Shown here: piece by piece, positions 54,580 through 64,000 of the stretch
Numbering within the stretch: the stretch's first letter is position 1
How the letters are laid out: the number at the start of each line of letters is the position of its first letter
Assembly: GCA_030435675.1 (NCBI GenBank)
Contig: CM059625.1
Span: forward strand, 4,154,001-4,218,000
DNA from: Steinernema hermaphroditum
Taxonomy: Eukaryota; Nematoda; Chromadorea; Rhabditida; Steinernematidae
Direction of reading: 5' to 3'
Length of the DNA stretch: 64,000 nt
Made by a program: the position numbers and the translations under genes
Notes under the pieces: model-generated
Databases searched by the model: none
The model's input: the letters and a program-made list of their open reading frames with translations, nothing else
Told to the model about the DNA's origin: nothing

Positions 54580-57500
54580 CGACGCCTTCACCCTCCGCAA
54601 GGAGGAGCTTTTGGACAGCGTCGTCGTTATGGTTGCTGCTGTTACTGGGTAAACTTATTGCAAAGTGATGATGTTGAAGTAGACGGAGAAGAACGTGCTC
54701 GGCGTCGGTCGATGGCAGATGGAACCATCGGTCGAGCACACCGACGACCGGCGCGGCAGCAGCAGCAGCAGCAGGTACAACAGCACCACCGCTCTCCTTA
54801 AGGTGCCCTTCTCTCGCGCGTTTGTTCCTCCTAGCTGCTGTTCCACCGAACACCTGAAGCAAGTAAGGTTCAGTTCGAATGTTGCTGCGCTGTTCGTGAA
54901 TGCGTCGGATCATGTGTGTTCCTCTGTGCTGCGGTGTGTGAAAATATGAGTGTGAGTGAAGCGAAACGAACGGAAAGGACGGGTGGATTAAAAAACGCGA
55001 CTGCTCGGCCGGCGCCGGCCGGTCGTCGCTCGTGGCGACCAAGAGAGAAGCGGCGAACGACGAAAACGAAGGAGAGCAGCGCCGGCCGCGGCAAAGAGCA
55101 CGAAAGACCGATTTGACGCGGAGGCTCGGGCGGTTATAATATCAGCGGCTCCGAGCCAGATGACGGTCTAATAGGGAGGGACATGCACACAATTCCTTTG
55201 CCCATCCCTAATTACCGCCTTTGGCCCTTTCAACCGGATTTGAGCGCGCGAAAACGGCTTATTTTAAAACCGACTCAGTACCTCCTTTATTTCTGATAAA
55301 AGGGAGTAGTTAACGTTTTTTTCGCGGGAAAGAAGAGCTGTCATCGAATTTGTAGATTAGAACGTGGTCCAAGTGCGATAAGACGAGCACAAAGAGCTTG
55401 TCATCGCCTATGGGTCAGCAGCAAAAATATGAAGAATCTTGCACAGTACGAAAAACAGCTGTGCGACATGATTCACTGCGGTGAATCAACGAACGTTAAC
55501 TGTTGTTTCCAAACAGTGAACATGACGCTAATAATGGACATCGACAGGTCTCTCCCTCGTGCAATGCGCTCACGAGGAAATACGTTTTGGAATCAGAAAA
55601 CGCAGTTTACTTGTACCTTGATTTATGACATTATTTATTGGTCTAACCTGTGCTCGGCCACGAAATCCAGAATTTCATTAATACCTTAAGGGTAATTTTC
55701 GTTTGCAAAATCGGCTGTGGAAGTAAATGACAATATTTGCTTAAAAGTGGTCTTTGTTCTTGCGAGGAATCACACAAAAATAGCACGCGGTCCTGTAGGT
55801 ACCCCTAATCCACATTAACTGTGTGATAAATTTGGAAACGTGAGGATTGGTAAACGCTTTTGAGAGGCCGAACAGCGAGTCGACTAAATTTCGTTACGCC
55901 TACTGGTTTACATTCGATGGGCGTTCCAGATTTCTCCGGCCATGACGGCTTAGAATCGTGGAAGAGCGCAATAGGAAAATACAAATTAAAACAAAGGAAA
56001 TTAGCGGTCTTGCGATACTCAGAAACTTGTTCACTTTGTTTCTTCTGCGGCTTATTATCGTAATTGTTTCTGAGATTTGAAGCGATCGGCTACAAATAAG
56101 AGTGGACCGGGAAGTTTGCGCGCCAGCCGATCTTTGTTCAGTCGCGAAAATGAAAACACATTTTTTTCGATGGGGCGGCGGCCTTTTGCACCGGGAGACA
56201 AACTACCCAATGCTCCAACGTTCTTGCAAGTGTGAACGAGACGATATATGTCGTGGCAAGATTTTATTGGATCGTTTACGCCACCAGACGGAAGGAGGCA
56301 ACTAAAAAGGCGTGTCCCTTGTCAGGATGATGAGTGCAATATGAATTCCGCACTTTGTGAGGGAAAACAGTCGTCAGTTGCCCTTTGATGGAATTCAACT
56401 TTAAAAAATGTGCCCTTTGATGGAATTCAGCGTTAGAACAAGCGCGAAACTGTGAATAATGTCAAGGAGGTCTTTATAAAAACGAGACGAGTGTGTACTT
56501 CTACCAGATTTCGGAAACCTACATGCCGGTAAGGTGGATGCAACAGTCATTTTTAAAGCCATTGAAATCTACCCACAGACTACACGCCAGTCTTTTGAAT
56601 TTGCTGTGTACTTTGGACAATTCATGAATGGAAAAGTCGTTTTTCATATTGTCAAAGATGAAACAGGCTTCCGAGCAAATAAGACGCCTTTCACTGCCTT
56701 CAATTATATTAGTACACATTTATCGAGTGATGATTGTCGGCCACTAATCACCGCAATAACGAATCTAACATTTCACGAAGATGAATGATGGTCTCACGAC
56801 GCGATATCAGCACGTACCCGCATGCACGCACGTTTCGGTGATTCGAGAATACGCGGCGAAGACGGACCACCAGCGAGCGTTGTCTGATCGGTTCGTCGAC
56901 ATCACATCAAAGAACGAACCGCAGAGACGACTGCTCTCCCTGCCGCCAACATTTGCATTTGCGCGCGAAAACGATAGGAGCATTCGTCAGCCTCTCGTTC
57001 GCCGCTTCGTTGTCGTCGTTGTCGGCCCTCTCCCGAGTGAGTTCTCGCAGTCTGCCGCAAGCCGTCTGACCCCTTCGCCCACTTCTTCCCCGTTCCTCTC
57101 CTGCGCCGCCGGGAACCCGGCCGCAGGCGCGCATCTAGGTCAGGTTCTTCCAGACGAGAGACGCGGCAGTGAAACGGCCGCACGAGAGCGCGCCTTTTTT
57201 TTATCCCGCTCCCCCTCTCATCACTCACGCCTTTTTAGGGCTTTATTAAAATTTTTACAATGCGTCGACGAACACGAAACGCGACAGAATAGAGCTGAGA
57301 ATGAACAAGTGGAGATGAGGATGAAGACGGAACGGGTTGAATAGAAACGGTGTCCGAAGCGAGACACTCTGACGCGGAGAGACGAGTCGCGAGTCGACTA
57401 GTGGTTCCGTCGCATTTCCAAGAGGAACGCAAGCATTGTCACAATCACAGATAACGTCTAAAATGTAGCGTTCAGTATCAGTAGCCGAGCTGCAAAGCGG

Positions 57501-59010
57501 TTCAAAGCCAAAAAAGAGGGCCGATTTCGTGCGAACGAAAAGTGTGCGCGTTTGGGTGTGGCACGTCTCCTGTTCCACACGCACGCAACAGGGCACAAGT
57601 ACAGTAAAGTGTTTTCGGTGACCTTGACGACGAGAGCATTGAAAAAAGGAAGAACCTGCTTCGTTCGATTCAATTAGTTGTAGTGAGGAAGCCGCGCGAC
57701 TTATCAAAGGTCGTGGCTTCGAGCAGCCGTGAGTCGCTTAGTCAACCCTCAGCGATGCCAAGGTGTTCGGAAAGGAACGGAATTCTCATTTGAAATGCAA
57801 ATGTAGCGCCGTCGTGCGGTGGCCTCCTTTTGTTCGGAAAAAAGTGCACATCGAGGACGTGTTGAGGGCCTCCCGAAATGGGCTTCCAATAGTGATGTTT
57901 GAACAGCTCGACTCGCCGTCACGTCGGAAGCACGGAAACATCTCTAAGTGCATACGGGCGAGGACATCTCACCTTTGCGATACTATACATATTTTAAAGC
58001 GGCATGATGTTTTTACCGTACTTTGGCGAATCACTAAAAACTCTAGCCCGATCGTCTAGACGTCGCACAAAAATAACAACACTAAGTTTTCGTTAGCTGA
58101 TATCATTTGGCTACAGTGCACTTGGGGTGGATGTTTCCGTTCGAAAATATTTTTAAAGGAGGTCAGGATATCCGCTCCTTTTTTTGCTTCCAGACATACT
58201 ATACATCAAGAAAATGTCGTTATCGCAATTTGCACTCTGTAATGTCGTCTGCGTAAACAAAATACGACACATGATCTGCACGTCCTCCATTTGTGGATCT
58301 GCTTCTTCTTTTCAGGGGCCTCAGTCATTCTAAATGCCCGGAAAGTGCTGCGAACTTGTTGATTAACAAAAGGCTTTATGGCCAGCGTTTCGAAACGCGC
58401 ATAAACATTTCGCCGAAATGTAGTGTCAGGCGCTCAGAATTATACCCTAACACGTTCGCCGAAGACAAAATACCGTTGGTTCGACTACGGTAATAGCGCC
58501 TGTTTACTTCCTTCTCTCGCCGGCGTCGTTGGCGCGAAAAATCGTGTTTACGCTTCCGTTGTCGCTTGCATCAAATCTTCGATCTTAGGTCTCGAATTGG
58601 ATCTCTAACGCAATGATATTAGGCGTCGACAAAAACAAGTTCCTCTACTAGCGGTAAATGCTATTGTTCAATTGAAGTGAGACATGTATAATTAATGATC
58701 AAAAAGCTCGAATGTTTTTCACCATTCGAATCGGAAGTAGAAGTCGCTTTTTGCCGGGGTTGTTCACCACGCAGGGGGACATCACACAGTGATGGAAATT
58801 TTTATGTCACCAGAACAAAAGTTGTGGGAAATCCAGTGATGATCACAGCGAGTCGTCAATGATTAATGATCGAAAAATTGATGTTTCCATAAATCACGGC
58901 GTTCACTGTCGCCCTCCCAGACGATTTATGGAAACCAGTTCGAATGCTCTGGAACAGCACCCTGAAGGCCTATCACAAATATGTGGTGTGGTGCGTTCGT
59001 TGAACTATGA
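54580..59010. other. Upstream region of the phosphatase gene, no supported gene
   Basis: Divergent upstream DNA. It includes a (GCA)n tract at about 54758-54777 and a GC-rich block to 55110. An 18-bp direct repeat (tgccctttgatggaattca) lies at about 56379 and 56411. A second GC-rich block at 56800-57350 has overlapping frames on both strands (187 codons plus). A hairpin lies at 58883-58935. None has domain or splice support. Confidence 0.4.
58883..58935. repeat. 13-bp perfect inverted repeat
   Basis: gtttccataaatc (58883-58895) and gatttatggaaac (58923-58935) are exact complements separated by 27 bases. This could be a foldback-element end or a transcribed hairpin. Confidence 0.7.
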
Positions 59011-59450
59011 CTTTCTACGTACATCTACTATTGTGGGCCACTGACAAGGAATAAGGAACAAATGTGCCACAAGCTACAAAATTGAGCAACAACAAGTCCC
59101 TTAAAACATTGCAAGAGCAGAGAAATTGCGCTAAGGTCATATAAGAAACAGGACGTTCAAATGCAGAAACAAAACTAGTGAGGATCAGTAGCATAAGACC
59201 ACCTTTGTCTTCAAAACGATAGAAACGGCCGATCCTATTTACTTCGTTATTTGTCAAAGAAATCTGTCACTCACCATTAGCTCTAAACCCGATATTTCGT
59301 TCTTATCGTACAAAACGATCTCGCCGTCTCCGGCCATAGATCACCGTGCGACAGTCTACAGACGAGACCCCACTTAAATACTACTCTCTTATACAGTCCA
59401 CCGTTTCGTTCGCACAAATCGTTCAAATCTTCGAAGCAATTAATGATTAC

Positions 59451-60900
59451 CGTTAAAATAAGTGGTTTCGTAACGACCGCAAATCCCCATATTGACACTC
59501 CGAGATTTGTTTGGTTCAGGTGACATAGCAACGACTGAGCTATCTGATAGACGTCGGCCCGATAGGGTGACCAGATGTTGTGATTGCTGAAGAGGAGCGA
59601 GCTCGATTTACAGATCTAAATTCGATCATGGTAGCAAGCTTTGAGGGGAAGGTCGGTTGCCGTACCGCTCCATGGAGCATCGCAGGCGCCGCGGTGAGAC
59701 CAACCAGTTCAACAATGCAGAACAGGATGGACGGAAGTGAAAACAGTAAATGTGGTACTGATAGACTGTGAGACGAAGCGATCTTCAACAGTGAAAAAAT
59801 AGTGGCCGGTATGTTGCTGGCAATCATGACAAATGCGTACGCCTTAAACCAATGTGTTATTATTTGAAACGAGGGTGAAACGTGCCTCAAATATTTTGTC
59901 CAATTTTCGAACGGCCTGAGCAAGTCCGCGATGCATGTCAATTAGTTCCATCAGCTGTTTTACCAGTGGAGCGTCTGGATCCGTGCGACCCAGCTGAATT
60001 TCAATTGATTTTGAACAATGCATCGCGTCACGCACCCTTCGAAGACGGCTGTTAAATTCCTTAAACTCCAAATACGCGGCTAGGGTAAAAAGGATGTAGG
60101 TGAAAAGGGCGACAATCCACAGGACGTTCAGGTAGAGACCCAAGAGGGGTGGTACAATAGCGAGGTAGCGGAAGTATAACTCCTATACGGAATTATATCG
60201 ATATGTTAATCATAAAAGGCATCCTTACCCTTTCAACTACTTCAAGACGACCAATTATAAGAGGAGTCGGAATTTTGAGGAGAATGACGAAGAAGATGAG
60301 CAGATGACAGCAACAAATGAACCCGATCAGAACCATCATGCACGTCAAAACTCTGTGCAAAAGCTTTTCGCCCTTATGGCATCCTCTGAATCGCTGCGGA
60401 ATTTGCAGCAACCGAACGTAGTCCCGAAGCATCGACGAACGCTGGCATCGTATGAAGAAGAACTGTAACGGTGAAATGATCAATGCTGCCTGGAGACAGC
60501 TTACTGCTGAGACAATCGACTGAGCTGTCCAGTTGAGAACAACTAGAGCACTCGCTAACTTGTAAGGTTCCTTTGATGAATCAGATGTTAATATGACATA
60601 GATGATGAATGCGCAGTGGTAGACTCCTAAATTGGATTGTGGTGAATATGCATCTACGGGTGTTTAGAAGGCCATCGAGGTATTTTGGTTTTTGAAATCC
60701 GACTGTTTACCGAGTCCTAAAACCAGCGACGCCACAACGTAGTTTATCCATTTTTCCTTGTTTTTGACATCAGTCGAGAACTTGAACCGCATCAACCGAA
60801 GTATCTTCCTGATTGTCCTCAGCTGCACGAATAGACCTCGATCGCAGATGCCTTTGTCATCGTTCTCATTGAAGTCGATCAGCCTTTGACAGGCCAACAT
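59451..60900 (-). CDS. Gustatory-receptor-like 7TM receptor (GUR/LITE-1 type), 3' end unresolved
   Basis: Minus-strand exons 60711-60900, 60229-60626, 59886-60182, 59666-59842 and 59451-59615 give 409 codons in frame. The ATG lies three bases after a TTACAG acceptor. About seven hydrophobic spans are seen: WINYVVASLVLGLGVYHCAF, the ALVVLNW region, LTCMMVLIGFICCCHLLIFF, LNVLWIVALFTYILFTLAAY, FVMIASNIPATIFSLL, LLFSLPSILFCIVELVGLT and VSIWGFAVVTKPLILT. The layout fits invertebrate gustatory receptors (7tm_7) and the nematode GUR/LITE-1/EGL-47 or srr receptors. The intron at 59843-59885 has a GC donor (TTTGAG|gcacgt). After PLILT|gtaatc no exon resembling the TISLTITYLSFFLQ end of its neighbour was found, so the gene may be truncated or use a divergent last exon. 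Confidence 0.65.
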
Positions 60901-61723
60901 TCCACTGTAATTAATGCTTAGCAGAGATCAGTGTCTCGTGAAAGGTATACTGGGATCGTACCACGAAATTAAATTGCTTATGACAAAAAAATATGACAAA
61001 TATTTATGCAAAGATTAAAACAACTGATAGGCGAAGCGGATAGCGAGACCATGGAAATGAGATTAGTTGGTAATGGTGGAGTTGTCGCAGTTCGATCCGT
61101 CGCAGGACGATCGCATTTGCAGGAAAAAGCTGAGATACGTAATTGTGAGGGAGATCGTCTAGGCCGAAGAGTAATTACTCAAGCGCAATGCAGCATTCTA
61201 ATTACCGTGAGTATCAGGGGCTTTGTGACAACAGCGAACCCCCAAATGGAGATGCCGAGATTCGTTTGGTTTACGTGCGAGATGAACAAGTTCGCTATTT
61301 GATAGTTCTGAAAATAGAGCATATGTAGTAGTTGTTTGTGGGTCGCGTATTCTGGCATTTCTTGGGATTGCAATTATAAGCCGTTTCTTTAATTGCGCTC
61401 TAAACATATACAGCAATACACTACTGTGGCCATGGAATCTCTTCTTGTTATAGGTGGGCGTTCTATACGATAGATATTGAACAGTGGGATAACGTTTTAA
61501 CTATAACGAAGTTCGCTGTCTTTATGCATATCCCACACCTCTGCTGACGTGAATGCCTCCAGTGTAAGACTCACCTAGAGAGCACCTCAGATAGAGCTAA
61601 AAATTGCTACATGAGTAGGCATACGCTATTGAATGTGAACTCGAAGTGGTCGTCAGCTTATACGACCATGTAAATACTCTTCGAAAGTTACGTTGAAACT
61701 GTTATTTTGGAACCTGCCACGTA

Positions 61724-61860
61724 GGTAGTCGAACCGGTCAGTCTTTTGCTCATTACAGGACTAAATGGAGAAAATTAAAGGTGAGTAATGCTTGGGAAGG
61801 GTGTCGAACCCGGACCCGAAAAATGGCAACCAGGACAGAATCCGACTCAACCACATAGGC
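61724..61860 (-). other. tRNA-like sequences in receptor-pseudogene intron
   Basis: On minus, 61855-61842 reads TGTGGTTGAGTCGG (it contains a full match to box A, TRGYNNARNNG) and 61810-61800 reads GGTTCGACACC (box B with one mismatch). A second box-B-like GGTTCGACTACC lies at 61735-61724. The arms do not fold into a clean cloverleaf, so a tRNA pseudogene or SINE is more likely than a working tRNA. Confidence 0.45.
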
Positions 61861-61990
61861 GGTTTCTTCAAGGGAATGTTGACTATATTCTTTTGAGTGT
61901 TGTTTTCCGAGGGTGTTTACATGTTTAGGTGTGCGATTAACCATACGGGCTTTTGAGGTTTACGTTGAATAATACATGGCTATTAGGGAT

Positions 61991-62217
61991 GCACCGAAAC
62001 GAACCGGAATCAGTCAGGAGATCCGGGGTTCGAATCCACCCATGAGCAAAACTTTTTTATTTTCGTATTTTCTTGACATAGCATTCTGGAGATTGTTTCA
62101 TTGTCTAATTCTACGTAAGTAAAATTTAAATGTGCGGAAAAAGTGCATAAAAAAAGTTTGGCCTGCGGGTGGATTCGAACTCCGGACCTTATGACTGATT
62201 CCGGTTCGTTCCGGCTA
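61991..62217. repeat. Foldback pair with tRNA-type box B motifs
   Basis: The arm at about 61991-62060 (ccgaaacgaaccggaatcag ... ggttcgaatcc, perfect box B at 62027-62037) is repeated inverted at about 62147-62217 (ggattcgaactcc ... ctgattccggttcgttccgg). The arms are about 70 bp, roughly 80-85 percent complementary, with about 90 bp between them. It lies inside the 984-base intron 61308-62291. Confidence 0.75.
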
Positions 62218-64000
62218 TCTTTTTACCAGTCCTCAGCTTCGTCTGAGGACGTTTCGGGATGTTCCCACCTGGGTGAACAATTGCTACTCACCTTCTCCGA
62301 GTACGGTATCCATATCGCTTTGTTGCCATAGATGATCTTCTCTACTTCGCTAATCTAAACAACGATTAGAGGAACATTTCGTCCATCACTGGAATATACA
62401 GCGCTGTGGAGCTTGGCCGGAACGGCGGTCAATGCAATCATGGTCATAACACAAGCGATGACTGAGGGAATGGCGAAGAAGACGTTCCACCAGGAAGTTT
62501 TCAGGCTGACGAACAAGGAGAGGAGAGAGAAGATCGTCGTTGGAATGTTTGTGCCAATCATTGCGAATGTGTACACCTGTACATCTAGTAAGCTTCATTG
62601 GAAGATCTGGTTTTTTACCTCGAAAGTATTATCCAGAGCCCTGACAAGATCGGACAGTCCACTGTGTGTACGATACATGGACAACAATTCCGTTCCGATA
62701 TCAGCTGGGCATTCTCCGTCCTGGTTTTCACCGAGCTAAACAATCATTTGTGTGGAGCATTTAGCCACATCACGAACCTTCCTCAGCTGAGAATTAAAAT
62801 ACTTCAGTTCGCCATAAACGGCAATTGTCATCGACATGTAGATCATCATCGCCACGATCCAAAAGATAAACGTGTAGTAGCTGATTAAAAACGAAAACGG
62901 AATCATCATGTGACTACCGTAGGCCTGCAACAGAAATCCTTCCTGGATATTGCACACAATCGGGCACTAACGTTGAAGGCTTCCAAGTCGAACATGATGT
63001 AATGATGTTGATCGAAGATTATCATGACCACATGCAAAACGCACACAACGAAGATGACCAAAGCTGTCGCGATGTAAACGGCAAACACTTTACGAACACA
63101 TCGTTTAGTTCGTTTGCAGCCGGCTGATCCATTAGGAACGTGAATCTTTACGAAGATGTCCTCGAAATATCGTCTACGCTGCCAGTAGATAAGAAAGAGC
63201 TGGAAGATATAGGTAATTCTAACACTTGTCTTAGCACCTACGACAGATAAAAGAGACTGGAAATGCCAATTGGCGTAAACAAGGGTGCAGGATGTTGTGA
63301 CATTGTAGTCTGCAGACTGTACGATGTAAAAGCATAAGTAGATAAGCTCATAGGAGGCTGAAAATAGGACAGTGATCACTGACTCAAATTTTTTTTATAG
63401 TGAGGATTCGAGAAAGGCACATGGAATAAAGCCGTTCCTCTTTGATCTCGACCGTCCTCAGAGGGATTTCGACCGTATCGCATTGCTTTTGACCTTCCCC
63501 TATACAGTCAAGTTCATCCGTAAGTTCAAATCCATGGGAGGATGGTCGAAATCCCGGTCGTACGACACGGTTGAGGCCTTGTGTCATCCACATAAATGCA
63601 TAGCACATTTCTCAATATAATCCCCTAATCCGGAAAGCACAAATGATGATTGTCGTACAGGTAATAATCATTACGGATATAATGAACACGTGACTCACTT
63701 AATCGTTTAAGCTGACTTTTCGGCTAACCAGCTCGGTCAACAAGCGTCCAAATCCCAGTAGCGCAACCGGATTCTGACAATAATCCCCCCGAAATGCTCG
63801 CTGTGACATGCTCTAATGCCAACTTGAGTAACATTAAGCAAATGAGCCATTTCCGAGCTAAAAATAGTGCTCCGGACAGGATAAACATCCTGACACGACA
63901 CACCTAACAAAATAAAAAATTGCAATACGAACGGGGCTTTCGAGAGAATGGAACAGCTGAACAGCTCACACCTCATCTGTGAGGGAGTGTTTTATTGGTC

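Larger units (their letters stand above)
61063..63357 (-). pseudogene. Second gustatory-receptor-like gene, nonsense-disrupted
   Basis: Minus-strand exons 62972-63357, 62619-62924, 62400-62576, 62292-62354, 61206-61307 and 61063-61158 are co-linear with the neighbour at 59451-60900. They share an identical 177-base fourth exon and the sequence NQTNLGISIWGFAVVTKPLI. The last exon (TISLTITYLSFFLQM...) supplies the final membrane span and a polar tail to a stop at 61063. The third exon has an in-frame TAG at 62736-62738, where the neighbour has CAG (Gln), after CSTQMIV; homology continues beyond it (LG...ALDNTFE). No first exon matching the neighbour's was found before the window edge. I call it a recent pseudogene; a sequencing error at the TAG is the main alternative. 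Confidence 0.7.

Noticed and set aside
56781..57344. 187-codon plus-strand frame in GC-rich DNA
   Set aside because: Long frames occur on both strands in the same GC-rich block, a composition effect; the residue mix is low-complexity.
62027..62037. Perfect box B (GGTTCGAATCC) as a true tRNA gene
   Set aside because: No matching box A at the right distance and no pairing acceptor arm; the motif is part of an inverted repeat.
63372..63620. Plus-strand frame DFDRIALLLTFPYTVKF...
   Set aside because: It reads like protein but has no recognised domain and lies opposite the region where the receptor pseudogene's first exon should be; not enough support.

Overview
The window reads as nuclear DNA of a nematode, most likely a rhabditid-type worm. 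Introns are short (about 40-60 bases), acceptors are TTTTCAG-like, and several start codons sit a few bases after an acceptor with no upstream exon, as expected for spliced-leader trans-splicing. A near-perfect antisense copy of the nematode SL1 leader lies at 22089-22109, and a short (GCCTAA)n telomere-type repeat lies at 20622. All gene models were spliced by eye; exon phases and lengths were checked so that each listed model stays open.

Left arm (1-12.1 kb): four minus-strand paralogues of a small secreted six-cysteine family (1310-1829, 3045-3560, 7248-7788, 11621-12098). All have three exons with phase-0 introns and a terminal RCxC....CN motif. Between the third and fourth lies a dead mucin-like gene (8147-8996), split by a 407-bp hAT-type MITE with an 8-bp target duplication. 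Its 5' flank is duplicated next to an intact Thr/Asn-repeat mucin-like gene at 28.7-29.1 kb.

Middle (12-38 kb): mostly gene-poor. It holds a four-exon membrane-protein gene (19294-20189), a possible small membrane protein (21210-21386), decayed transposon pieces, and a trans-spliced acireductone-dioxygenase-like gene (27083-27707) that has lost all four metal ligands.

Right (38-50 kb): three plus-strand 4-coumarate-CoA-ligase-like acyl-CoA synthetases (38058-40433, 42716-45585, 47400-49794). Each ends in a peroxisomal PTS1-type tripeptide (AHL, SKL, SKL), suggesting a peroxisomal fatty-acid or ascaroside-type metabolic cluster.

Right end (50.9-64 kb): an 11-exon minus-strand SHP-2/PTP-2 tyrosine phosphatase (50966-54579) with a Grb2-type YVNN tail, then two tandem minus-strand gustatory-receptor-like 7TM genes. 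The downstream one (59451-60900) has an unresolved 3' end. The upstream one (61063-63357) carries a nonsense codon and an extra 984-bp intron containing tRNA-like inverted repeats.
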